Assembly (NCBI RefSeq): GCF_030124375.1
Contig: NZ_JASKLS010000021.1
Coordinates: 54,001 to 118,000 of the forward strand
Reading direction: 5' to 3'
DNA from: Sinorhizobium sp. 6-70
Lineage (GTDB): Bacteria > Pseudomonadota > Alphaproteobacteria > Rhizobiales > Rhizobiaceae
DNA length: 64,000 nt
The position numbers and the translations under genes were made by a program. Every line of letters begins with the position of its first letter. Positions within the stretch are counted from its first letter, which is position 1. The notes beneath the pieces are model-generated. The model was not told the DNA's origin. It saw only the letters and a program-made list of their open reading frames with translations, and made no database searches. Shown piece by piece: positions 25,135 to 33,964 of this stretch.

Positions 25135-25449
25135 GGGCCTTCTCCGGGTGCTCTCCGGCGGGTGCGGCGACGAACGACATGACGGCGCAGGATGTGCAAC
25201 GGTTGGTAGCGCATAGCCGGAGAATCGGAAATCGATTTTCGGAAAAAGCGTTTGCGCGATTTCACGGCGCCGTTGCCTCTGCACTGCTTTGGATGCAGCG
25301 CAGCGTAGAAGCATTCGTGGCCGTGGTTCAAGGTGCATTGCAAAAAAGTGCTACAGCCGGGTTGTCCTTTTTCTCGAAGCCGGCTCGCAGAGGGCACGAT
25401 TGAGAAATCCGCACTTGCGCACTGCCCCCGAATCCTGACACTGCGGGCC
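25135..25449. other. Divergent intergenic region, AbrB-family gene to helicase
   Basis: 315 bases between divergently read genes, likely holding both promoters. I see no clear boxes, repeats or structured RNA. Confidence 0.5.
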
Positions 25450-26577
25450 ATGCAGTTCGCTCCGCAACAGGATGAGGCCTTGCAGGCCGTTTCGCGCTGG
25501 CTGAAGGAAGGGCGCTCGCCGCTCTTCCGGCTGTTCGGCTATGCCGGAACCGGCAAGACAACGCTCGCCCGCCATTTCGCCGAGCACGTAGACGGCGAGG
25601 TGCTGTTTGCCGCCTTCACCGGCAAGGCGGCCCAGGTGCTGCGCTCCAAGGGGGCGAGCAATGCCAAGACCATCCATTCGCTGATCTACCGGCCGCGTGG
25701 AGAGGAGGAGGTGGAGGACGAGGAGACCGGCAAAACCTCGATCGCGCCGATGTTCTCGATCAACCGGCAGAGCCCAGTCGCAAAAGCAGCGCTGATCATC
25801 GTCGACGAATGCTCGATGGTCGACGAGGCGCTCGGCAAGGACTTGATGAGCTTCGGCACGCCGATCCTCGTTCTTGGCGATCCCGGACAGTTGCCGCCGG
25901 TCTCGGGCGGCGGCTACTTCACCAATCAGGAGCCGGACTACCTGCTGACGGACATCCACCGGCAGGCGCGCGACAACCCGATCATCCAGCTGGCCATGCA
26001 GGTGCGCGAGGGCAGCGAGATCATGCATGGCGACTACGGCACCGCCCAGGTGATCGGCCGCGGGCAGGTGACACAGGACCTGGTGCTGGAGGCCGACCAG
26101 GTGCTCGTCGGCACGAACCGGACGCGGCGGCGCTACAACCAGCGGCTCCGCGAGCTGAAGGGCTTCACCAGCGAATATCCGCAATCCGGCGACAAGCTGG
26201 TCTGCCTTCGGAACGACCCGGCCAAGGGGCTGCTCAACGGCTCGCTCTGGCAGGTGATGAGCTCGTCGAAGGAAACGGTGAAGCCGGGCATCAACCTGAT
26301 GATCCGTCCGGAAGACGACGACATGGATCGCGGTGCCGCGAAGATCAAGCTCCTGAAGGCCGCCTTCGAGGATGTCGAAGGCGAGATCCCCTGGTCCACC
26401 CGCAAGCGCTATGACGAGTTCGACTACGGCTACGCGCTGACGGTGCACAAGGCGCAGGGCTCTCAGTGGAACAATGTCGTGCTCTTCGACGAGAGCTTCG
26501 CCTTTCGCGACACGCGCGAACGCTGGCTCTACACGGCGATCACCCGGGCGGCGGAGCGGCTGACGATCGTCCGGTGA
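25450..26577 (+). CDS. RecD-like ATP-dependent DNA helicase
   Basis: A 375-residue superfamily 1 helicase. Walker A is GYAGTGKTTLARHF near residue 35; Walker B is IIVDECSMVDE; other SF1 motifs are GDPGQLPPV, YLLTDIHRQARDNP, and the late motif YALTVHKAQGSQW ... YTAITRAAERLTIVR. It is of the short RecD2/viral-type helicase group and carries no RecD N-terminal extension. It probably acts 5' to 3' in repair; no RecBC partner genes lie nearby. ATG 25450 follows sequence with no useful similarity and gives the normal start close to the Q motif (APQQDEAL). Confidence 0.9.
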   Translation: MQFAPQQDEALQAVSRWLKEGRSPLFRLFGYAGTGKTTLARHFAEHVDGEVLFAAFTGKAAQVLRSKGASNAKTIHSLIYRPRGEEEVEDEETGKTSIAPMFSINRQSPVAKAALIIVDECSMVDEALGKDLMSFGTPILVLGDPGQLPPVSGGGYFTNQEPDYLLTDIHRQARDNPIIQLAMQVREGSEIMHGDYGTAQVIGRGQVTQDLVLEADQVLVGTNRTRRRYNQRLRELKGFTSEYPQSGDKLVCLRNDPAKGLLNGSLWQVMSSSKETVKPGINLMIRPEDDDMDRGAAKIKLLKAAFEDVEGEIPWSTRKRYDEFDYGYALTVHKAQGSQWNNVVLFDESFAFRDTRERWLYTAITRAAERLTIVR

Positions 26578-26850
26578 GGCGCACTGACAGGTGGCCTGCC
26601 TGCCATTGGGGGCCAGAGGTTGAGCGGCGGGCGGGGGTTGCAGCCAACCGTCGATTGACATTGGCTCGACCGGCAATCAGCCTCTGCCTGAATAGTGATT
26701 CCTCAAGAAAAGCACGTGTTTAATCGAGCGATATCCGGCTGCACGGCTTCCCAAAGCAGGATCAAGTTGAAAAGATACGAGAAAAGCAAGTCGTCCATAT
26801 TGAGCGCGCGCGTCTAAACGGACTGCGCCGTCTAATGCGGGGAGTGGTGC

Positions 26851-29800
26851 ATGCTGCGCGAAAGCCGGATCAACACACCACGGCACGCGGCCAAGCGTAG
26901 ACAACGCTCGGGCAGTTCGTCCACGCGTGGCGGCGAGCGACGCATCGTGACGGCACTTTGCTACGACCTTGTCGGCTCGACCGATCTCATGCAAGCCATG
27001 GACATTGAGGATTACCAGGATCTGCTGTCCGCTTTCCAGCTTGCCGCGAAGCAGGCGATCGTTTCGAATTCCGGCGTCATGCAGCACGAGGCGGGCGACG
27101 GCGGGGTTGCGCTCTTTCCGATCGAGCTCGAAGCGAAGGACGCAGCCTCGCTTGCCATTCGGGCGGGGCTCGGGATTGTTGAGGCCTGCAAACGCGTGGG
27201 TCACGAGACGGGGCTGGACGATCTGCGCGTTCGCGTGGGCATCGCAACCTCCATTGCCCTTGTTCGGGAGCCGGCGTCGGAGGAGAACTGGACGCGGGAA
27301 CCGGTTACCGGGGTGGCCCAGGCCATGGCCACCCGTCTGGAGGGGGTCGCCGCGCCGAACAGCGTCCTGGTTTCCGAGGACACGCGGCATCTTGCGGGCA
27401 GATCCTTCGCGTTCGTGTTCCAGGGCAGCAAGGTCCTGAAGGGCTTCTCCGCGCCTGAAAAAGTGTGGCGCGCGCTTGAACACAAGATCGGCGTCGCCCG
27501 GTTCTATGCCTTCGGCAGGCTTGGAGGCCCGTTCATCGACCGTGAGAGTGAGCTGAACACGATCGCGAATGCATGGGACGGCGTTATTCAAGGGCGCGGC
27601 GCCGTCGTCTTGATCGAAGGGGACGCCGGCATTGGCAAATCGCGGCTGCTCAGGGAAATCCGCGGCAGCACGCGCGACCGGCGGTCGAAGCTCTTCTTTT
27701 TCCAATGCCAGCCGGGCGGGTTCCGCTCGACGCTTCATCCTCTTGTCAACAGCTTCCCCGGCGCGATGTTGCTGAGTGGCGGCCACAGGGGGCTGACGGC
27801 TGCAGCGGTGGCGGCACAGTTCGAACGCAACGGCATCAGCGATCCGGAAGTCGTCGATATTTTCGCCTATCTGCTCGGGGCGCAGGGGAGAAACCACCTG
27901 CTGTCGGACGAAGACCCCAAGACCATCCGCGAGAAGGCCCATCGCGCCGTGTTTCGTGCACTCGAAGTCGTGTGCCGAAGAGGACCGGTAGTCCTGGCAG
28001 TCGAGGACATTCATTGGATCGACCCTACCTCCCGCGATCTGCTCGGCGAAGCTGCACGGGTAATGCAGCAGTTTCCGATACTGCTTGTCGCAACGTCGCG
28101 CCCTTCAGCTCCGTTGCACTGGCTGGACGCGGCGAATCCGACGCGCCTGTTGTTGCGGCCGCTCGATCGCGACGAGGCGAGGCTGGCTATACAGGCGAAC
28201 TGGCCGGAGCATCGGCTGGCGATGCTGCCCGACCTCTTCGATGTGACGGAACGAATATCCGGAGGCGTCCCACTCTTCATCGAAGAGATCTGTCAGTGGG
28301 TCTCGCAAAACGCCGAGCCGGACACGATGAGTTTGTCGGAAAACGTCAAACCCACTCATATATCCGCGTTCGAGGCGATATTGGACGCCCGCCTGCAGCA
28401 CCTCGGCTCCGCGAGAGAGGTGGCGCGGGCGGCGGCGATCGCCGGCACTCAGATCACCTTGCCGTTGCTTCGGGAGCTGCTTCCGGATTTCGGCAAGAAG
28501 GCGCTTGCAAACGCAGCCGACATGCTCTGTGAGACAGGGTTCCTCACACGGATCAGAGCGTCGGGCCGGACCGCCTATGGGTTCCGGCATGCACTGATCC
28601 AGGAGACGATATATAACGCGCAGTTGCGCAAGCAGCGACAGGTGCTGCATCGCCGACTCTTCGCTGCGGTCAGTCAAAACCGGGACGTCGCCTCCTGGAT
28701 CGACACCGGTGCGCTTGCCGAACATGCGGAGCGGGCAGGGCTTGTGGAAGAGGCGGTCCCGTTGTTTATCGCTGCCGGAAAGGAGAGTTCGAGCCGGTCG
28801 GCGATGATCGAGGCGAGGCAATATCTGGAGCATGCCTTGGATCTCTGCGGCCAATTGGACGAGGCAAGCACGGCCGAGCCGCTGCAGCTTTCGGCGCTGA
28901 TGGCGCTTGGGCCTGTCCTGACAGGACTGGTGGGGTTCAATTCGCCACCAGCGCGCAATCTTTATGAGCAAGGCGTGGAAATTGCGCGCAGACGGCCGTT
29001 GTCGGAGCAGTCGCAGTGGTTTCCGATCTATTGGGGTTGGTGGTTCACCGGATCGGATTTCCGCGTCATGCACGATCGCGCCTTGGAGGTTCAGTCGATG
29101 CTGTCGAAGGCCAATGAGCCGGAGATCCAACTTCAGGTCAATCATTGCATCTGGGCGATCGATTTCAACCTCGGTCGCCACCGGGAGACACAAGATGCCG
29201 TCAAGGCCGGCTTGGCGCTCTATGACGAGAAGAGGGCGAAGGAGAGCCGAACGGAGTTCAGCGGGCATGATGCAAAGGTCTGCGCTCTCGGCCAACTTGC
29301 GCTTTCGTTATGGCTCACGGGGCGCACGAAGGCCTCCGACGCCGCTATCTCCCGGATGATCGCCTTCGTCGACCGGATCGCGCATGCGCCCAGCAAGGCC
29401 CACTCGCTCGATACCGAGGCGGTCTCGGCTTTCTATAGGGATGATTTCGAGAAGCTCACGGATGTTGCAGCGCGAATGGCGGATTTCGCGACGGAGCAGA
29501 AGATGCAATCCCTGTCGGGCCTGTCGCTTCTTTTTGGCGGTTGGGCAGAGGCCCATCGCACGAGCCTCGCGAGTGGTCATGCGACATTTCAAAGCGGACT
29601 GTCGCTTTTGCGCGATCTCGGGGCTGTCGCCGACCTGCCGATCTATCTCTACATGCATGCCACCTTGCTCGGCCGTGCCGGTAAGCTCGACCTCGCGATC
29701 GACGTCGTGAGCGAGGCGATCGGCAAAGCCGAGGAAACCGGCCATGCCTATTGGCTGGCGGAGTTGCACCGCTGCCGGGCGGTCCTCCGTGCCCGAGCAG

Positions 29801-29931
29801 GGGAGCCCAGGGAAGCGGCTGCAATAGACCTGCGCTCGGCACTGGAGATTGCCGAAATTCAGGAAGCAACGGCGCTGCTCAGGCGGACGCGGCATTCGAT
29901 CCGGGAGCTTGGCATTGCCGTCAAACGCTGA
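26851..29931 (+). CDS. Class III nucleotidyl cyclase-AAA ATPase-TPR regulator
   Basis: A 1026-residue multidomain protein. Residues 30-200 are a class III cyclase domain with metal-binding Asp39 (CYDLVGSTD) and the Asp in AGDGGVALF at about 83. An ATPase domain follows with Walker A GDAGIGKS (about 257-264) and Walker B in VLAVEDIHWIDPTS. The C-terminal 450 residues are TPR-like helical repeats. Such proteins act as signal-responsive regulators; catalytic activity here is likely but unproven. No DNA-binding domain is visible. The next gene, YcaO, begins inside its last 17 bases, so this gene heads the YcaO-TfuA unit. There are 273 bases before it to the helicase gene. Confidence 0.88.
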   Translation: MLRESRINTPRHAAKRRQRSGSSSTRGGERRIVTALCYDLVGSTDLMQAMDIEDYQDLLSAFQLAAKQAIVSNSGVMQHEAGDGGVALFPIELEAKDAASLAIRAGLGIVEACKRVGHETGLDDLRVRVGIATSIALVREPASEENWTREPVTGVAQAMATRLEGVAAPNSVLVSEDTRHLAGRSFAFVFQGSKVLKGFSAPEKVWRALEHKIGVARFYAFGRLGGPFIDRESELNTIANAWDGVIQGRGAVVLIEGDAGIGKSRLLREIRGSTRDRRSKLFFFQCQPGGFRSTLHPLVNSFPGAMLLSGGHRGLTAAAVAAQFERNGISDPEVVDIFAYLLGAQGRNHLLSDEDPKTIREKAHRAVFRALEVVCRRGPVVLAVEDIHWIDPTSRDLLGEAARVMQQFPILLVATSRPSAPLHWLDAANPTRLLLRPLDRDEARLAIQANWPEHRLAMLPDLFDVTERISGGVPLFIEEICQWVSQNAEPDTMSLSENVKPTHISAFEAILDARLQHLGSAREVARAAAIAGTQITLPLLRELLPDFGKKALANAADMLCETGFLTRIRASGRTAYGFRHALIQETIYNAQLRKQRQVLHRRLFAAVSQNRDVASWIDTGALAEHAERAGLVEEAVPLFIAAGKESSSRSAMIEARQYLEHALDLCGQLDEASTAEPLQLSALMALGPVLTGLVGFNSPPARNLYEQGVEIARRRPLSEQSQWFPIYWGWWFTGSDFRVMHDRALEVQSMLSKANEPEIQLQVNHCIWAIDFNLGRHRETQDAVKAGLALYDEKRAKESRTEFSGHDAKVCALGQLALSLWLTGRTKASDAAISRMIAFVDRIAHAPSKAHSLDTEAVSAFYRDDFEKLTDVAARMADFATEQKMQSLSGLSLLFGGWAEAHRTSLASGHATFQSGLSLLRDLGAVADLPIYLYMHATLLGRAGKLDLAIDVVSEAIGKAEETGHAYWLAELHRCRAVLRARAGEPREAAAIDLRSALEIAEIQEATALLRRTRHSIRELGIAVKR

Positions 29932-31147
29932 AGCAAGGGGCGTTAGTGCGAACGTTGCCGCATGCTCCAGTGCGGCACTCACCGATCTCCATGCTTCGAT
30001 CGCTTTGCGGCTGAATGTACCGCTTTCGCATCAGCCGGCATCCGAGGAACTGGAGCACTGTCTTCGCGCGATCCTGCCGCTCTGCCGGCGCGCGCGGATA
30101 AGCCGGCTCGGCGACCTGACCGGCCTTGACCGGATCGGCCTGCCGGTGATCCAGGCCGTTCGCCCCGCCGCCCTTTCCGAGGTCACGTCCCTGGGGCGGG
30201 GCTTTTCCAAGGCGCAGGCGACAGTGGGTGCGGTCATGGAAGCGCTCGAGCGCTACTATGCCGAGTCGATACCGGCCGAACGGATCTTTCCGGCCACGGC
30301 CGATGAGCTCGAAATCGCCGACGGTCTGTTTGAAAATCTGTTGGTTCCGGAACGCCGGGAGGGCTGGCGGAGGAAGAGGATACCCTGGATCGCCGGCCTC
30401 GACGTCGCCAGCGGAGACATGCATCCGGTGCCGCTGGAGCTTGTGCACACCCGCTACACCGATCCGCCGCCTGCCGGCGACGGGCTGTTTCTGCGCACGA
30501 CTACGGGGCTTGCCTGCCACACAAGTGCCAGCGGCGCGTTCGCACACGGGCTGCTCGAGTGCATCGAGCGTGACGCGATCGCGCGCGCCTTTGCGACCCA
30601 CGGTTTCTTCGACCGGATGCGCATCGCCACGTCCGCGCTCGGCGACCGGCCCGATTACATTCTGTCGGTCGCGGGCGCCTGCGGCATATCCTTCGCCCTT
30701 TGGCTCGCCCCTTCGCCGGCAAGCATTCCCGTCGTCTGGTGCCAGACGATCGAGGCTGGCCGCGGCGAGCCTATCCTGGCCCTGCCGACGGAAGGTTACG
30801 CCGCCGGCCAGAGCGTCGAAGCGGCGGCAGCGAGCGCGATGCTGGAGGCACTGGCGGCACGGGCGGGGGCGATTTCGGGCGCGCGCGACGACCAGACGAG
30901 AGAACACTACCGGAGAAGCACCGGCACCGTCGTTGCGAAAGCCCGCGCGCTCATTCTTGACGATGCGGCTTCGACGCGCACAGCACCTCCGCTCGTCGTC
31001 CCCGATCTTCGCTCGCTGATGGATCAGGTGATCACCGCCGGTCTTGGACCGATACTGGCCGTACCGGTTGGGGCGGATGATGAAGCGGGCGTTCATTGCG
31101 TCAGGACCGTTCTTCCCCGCGCCCTTTCCTTTTTCCTCCTGCGATGA
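29915..31147 (+). CDS. YcaO-domain peptide-modifying enzyme
   Basis: A 410-residue YcaO protein. The domain starts at ISRLGDLTGLDRIGLPVIQ and contains the ATP-binding elements AVMEALERYYAES, GLLECIERDAIARAF and AMLEALAARAGAISGARDD. YcaO enzymes use ATP to activate peptide backbone amides; with a TfuA partner the characterised product is a thioamide. No C-terminal PxPxP motif is present. No ATG exists in the N-terminal part. I chose TTG 29915, with GGAG seven bases upstream and a 17-base overlap with the cyclase gene; TTG 30005 is an alternative. The stop overlaps the TfuA ATG. Confidence 0.85.
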   Translation: MPSNAEARGVSANVAACSSAALTDLHASIALRLNVPLSHQPASEELEHCLRAILPLCRRARISRLGDLTGLDRIGLPVIQAVRPAALSEVTSLGRGFSKAQATVGAVMEALERYYAESIPAERIFPATADELEIADGLFENLLVPERREGWRRKRIPWIAGLDVASGDMHPVPLELVHTRYTDPPPAGDGLFLRTTTGLACHTSASGAFAHGLLECIERDAIARAFATHGFFDRMRIATSALGDRPDYILSVAGACGISFALWLAPSPASIPVVWCQTIEAGRGEPILALPTEGYAAGQSVEAAAASAMLEALAARAGAISGARDDQTREHYRRSTGTVVAKARALILDDAASTRTAPPLVVPDLRSLMDQVITAGLGPILAVPVGADDEAGVHCVRTVLPRALSFFLLR

Positions 31148-31941
31148 GTGTTCGGATGGCGGAGCGAAGCGACGAAGGTCCGGTCCTGGTGTTCCTTGGT
31201 CCGACGCTGCCTCTTGCGGAGGCCGAAAGGACTCTCGATGCCATTTATCTGCAACCGTCCGCGCAAGGGGACATCCTGCTTGCGGCCCACGCCTTCCGCC
31301 CGCGCGCCATGGTACTGATAGACGGCCAGTTCGAAGACAGGCCAGCCGTTCGGCACAAGGAAATCCTCTGGGCGATGGCACAGGGGATCGTCATGATCGG
31401 TGCTGCCAGCATGGGGGCGCTCAGGGCGGCGGAACTCGATGGATTCGGCATGATCGGTGTCGGCCTGGTCTACCGATGGTACCGGCGCCGGAGGCTCGCC
31501 CTTCATGCCGATCCGGCGCCCGACGACGCCGTCGCGGTCCATTCCGGGCCGCCGGAGCTGGGCTTCCTTCCGCTCACCGACTCTTTGATCGATCTGCAGC
31601 GGACGTTTTCCGCCTTGACGCGCCGCGGCGCCATCACCGCCTCCGAACGCGACCTCCTCGCAACGATCGCGCGAAGCATGAACTTTCGGGAGCGCTCGCT
31701 GCCGGCTGTCTTTCGGGCCGCCGGGTGGCCGGAAGAGAGGCTTATGGTACTGCGACGTGAAATGGTCGGACAAAAGAGACGCGATGCGCTGCTCGCCCTG
31801 AAGAACGTGCCGCGCCTTGTCATGCAGCGAGGCAGGGTGTCCCCGCCCGGCGCCTGGATTGCCACGAACACCTTCCTCCGCGACCTGGAGGCGGGCGGCA
31901 TTGACTCGAATTTGGTGAACACCTATAAATTGAACCCGTAA
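31144..31941 (+). CDS. TfuA-like protein, YcaO partner
   Basis: A 265-residue protein with the TfuA core (about 15-125): VLVFLGPTLPLAEA, MVLIDGQFEDRPAVRHKEILWAM and GAASMGALRAAELDGFGM. TfuA was first met in the trifolitoxin region of Rhizobium leguminosarum; in methanogens and actinobacteria it works with YcaO in thioamide formation, probably by delivering sulfur. The C-terminal half (about 140-265) is helical and less conserved. ATG 31144 overlaps the YcaO stop (ATGA). The peptidase gene starts 34 bases downstream. The adjacent YcaO makes the assignment strong; the substrate is unknown. Confidence 0.88.
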   Translation: MSVRMAERSDEGPVLVFLGPTLPLAEAERTLDAIYLQPSAQGDILLAAHAFRPRAMVLIDGQFEDRPAVRHKEILWAMAQGIVMIGAASMGALRAAELDGFGMIGVGLVYRWYRRRRLALHADPAPDDAVAVHSGPPELGFLPLTDSLIDLQRTFSALTRRGAITASERDLLATIARSMNFRERSLPAVFRAAGWPEERLMVLRREMVGQKRRDALLALKNVPRLVMQRGRVSPPGAWIATNTFLRDLEAGGIDSNLVNTYKLNP

Positions 31942-31975
31942 TTGCCGGATTTTCTTAGTCGGGGGCAATTGTGCG

Positions 31976-33160
31976 ATGCGTCTGCTTCGAGACGATGCCC
32001 TCGAATCCGGGGATAGGCGTGTAGGCACGCGTTTCTGGATTTTCCCCCAACCACCCTTCATTCCGGGATACGAGCAGCCGGATCGCGTCTGGCTGTCGAT
32101 AGCGCCCGATGAAATCGGTGCCGGCCCGAGCGACGCGACGATGTATGTCGTCGACCCACTCGTTGACAAGCAGCCATACGGTTTCGACCGGCTGCCGCCA
32201 TTCGACGGGGCCATGCGTGCGCCGGTGCAGCCGGGGCCGGACCGCCATTTCGACAGTATAATGCCGACTTCGCGGGCATTTCTTTCCGTGCACGCCTACG
32301 CCTGTGTGCACCTCGTTCTCGATATCTGGCAGAGCTATCTCGGCAGGCCGATCCGCTGGTTCTTCGACGAGACCTTTCCGCGGCTCGAGATCGTTGCTTT
32401 CGTGGAATGGGACAATGCGCAGGCAGGGTACGGATTCCTGGAGCTAGGGTGTTCGGATGCGGAGGGCATCAGGCGACCTTATGCGCTGAACTTCGATACG
32501 ATTGCCCATGAAGTCGGTCACCTTATCCTCCTCTCGGAAACCGGTATCCCGACGGCCGTGTCGCGCGAAGGCGACTTCTTTCCGTTTTCGGAGGCCTTTT
32601 CCGACCTGGTTTCGTTGATCTCGTTCCTGCATTTCGATTCCGCGATCGATCGGCTGCTCAGGCGCACGAGGGGCAACCTGCTACTCTATAACGAGCTCAA
32701 TCGTTTCGCGGAGACGAGCCCGGAAACGCAGATTCGCCTCGCCACCAACTTTCGCCGCATGTCCGAGGTGACGCGCGAGGTGCATGACCGCGCGCTTCCC
32801 TTCATAGGTGCGATCTTCGACGCTATCGTGGAACTCTATCATCGAGAACTGGTTGCCCGCGGTTGCGCGGACCGGCGCCTTCTCGACATCGACCTTCGTT
32901 ACCTGGAGCAGGAGGATTTCGACCGCTTCCGCGCTTTGACGGCGGAAGCCTTCCAGGTCAGGCCGATGATCTTTGGGCTTGCGCTGAGGGCCGCTCGCGA
33001 CGCCGTAGGGCAGGCGATCGCGGCTTCGTTGCGGACAATCGATCCGAACACCTTACGACTGGATCAGGCGGCAAGCGCCATCATTGCCGCGGCTGAAGGC
33101 CAGGCGGCAGAGATCATCAGGGCGAATTTCGAATGGCGTGAGATCGTCAATTCGAGATAG
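31976..33160 (+). CDS. Cytoplasmic zinc metallopeptidase, M4-like gluzincin
   Basis: A 394-residue protein with no signal peptide. The zinc motif HEVGH is at 178-182, with the probable third ligand Glu206 in FSEAFSDLVS. It shares RTRGNL (230-235) and EVHDR (268-272), at matching spacing, with the 711-residue peptidase at 8986-11121. In the YcaO-TfuA context it is a reasonable candidate for leader removal or for processing of the next gene's product, but this is inference. The gene lies 34 bases after tfuA and 21 bases before the Cys-motif protein gene. Confidence 0.75.
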   Translation: MRLLRDDALESGDRRVGTRFWIFPQPPFIPGYEQPDRVWLSIAPDEIGAGPSDATMYVVDPLVDKQPYGFDRLPPFDGAMRAPVQPGPDRHFDSIMPTSRAFLSVHAYACVHLVLDIWQSYLGRPIRWFFDETFPRLEIVAFVEWDNAQAGYGFLELGCSDAEGIRRPYALNFDTIAHEVGHLILLSETGIPTAVSREGDFFPFSEAFSDLVSLISFLHFDSAIDRLLRRTRGNLLLYNELNRFAETSPETQIRLATNFRRMSEVTREVHDRALPFIGAIFDAIVELYHRELVARGCADRRLLDIDLRYLEQEDFDRFRALTAEAFQVRPMIFGLALRAARDAVGQAIAASLRTIDPNTLRLDQAASAIIAAAEGQAAEIIRANFEWREIVNSR

Positions 33161-33181
33161 AATCAGAAAAGGAGAGGGAAG

Positions 33182-33868
33182 ATGAGCGACTGTTGCAACA
33201 ATCCGGGCGTCGGCAACAAGGCAGAGGATCTGGAGCCCCCTAAATACGACGCCTACAATCCAAGTGAGGTGCGTCTTTATGGGCGGCCCGCCGTTTCTCA
33301 ATCAATATTTACGGCGGAGGAGCTTAGGGGGCTCGACGGCGAGCTCGAAGCGGAACTGAAAAACCCTCAAATAAAGGCCGAAGACAGAAGGCAGATATCC
33401 GCAATCATCCGGCGTGTTGCCGAAGCAAAATTGCTTAACCTGTTCCAGCAGCAGATAGTTTTGGCTATTATTGACGAAAAAGCGTCTGAAGTCTCAAGGC
33501 TTCCGGTAGAGATTAATATCCCGTCAAGAAATTTTCGCCGGGATGATGAGAGATACATAAAGAGCATTGGCGTGATCTATGGCTATGCCTATGAAGGCCA
33601 TTGCTACAAGTTGCCGAAACCGCAAATCATGTATCTTCCCGAGGAGCCGCGAGAGATTCTCGGCGGCGATTGTGGGTGCGATTGCGGGTATGTACCGGAG
33701 CTCGGCTATGCCGTCTGGCAGATCGATAAGTTGGAACGCGTCATTGCGCTCGACGTCCGATCCGACGACGTGAAGACTTTGGTCCTCGACGAGAACATGC
33801 CAGGTAGCCGTTCGCCGATGGCTTACGCGCAAACGATGGCGCTTGCTCCGCAACGGCATCGCGACTGA
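33182..33868 (+). CDS. Cys-motif protein, candidate substrate of the YcaO-TfuA locus
   Basis: A 228-residue protein of unknown family. Cysteines are at 4, 5, 141, 164, 166 and 168; the last three form LGGDCGCDCGY (160-170), directly after a Gly-Gly pair that recalls leader-cleavage sites. The middle (about 44-110) is helical and charged. It is too long for a usual ribosomal peptide precursor but is the only gene in the set that could be one. An AAGGAGAGGGAAG ribosome site precedes the ATG. Its base composition is visibly richer in A and T than the neighbours. It could equally be an accessory or metal-binding protein. Confidence 0.6.
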   Translation: MSDCCNNPGVGNKAEDLEPPKYDAYNPSEVRLYGRPAVSQSIFTAEELRGLDGELEAELKNPQIKAEDRRQISAIIRRVAEAKLLNLFQQQIVLAIIDEKASEVSRLPVEINIPSRNFRRDDERYIKSIGVIYGYAYEGHCYKLPKPQIMYLPEEPREILGGDCGCDCGYVPELGYAVWQIDKLERVIALDVRSDDVKTLVLDENMPGSRSPMAYAQTMALAPQRHRD

Positions 33869-33964
33869 CGGCTTGCACTTTTCAACCCGCGCGATACGGC
33901 GATAATTGCGAGGTCGAGCGTCCGCCGCACGGATGCGGCGGGCACAGGCGTCGAAAGAGCGATC

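Noticed and set aside
26578..26850. Short precursor peptide gene before the cyclase gene of the YcaO locus
   Set aside because: Only weak frames of about 16 codons without Cys, Ser or Thr clusters and without good ribosome sites were found.
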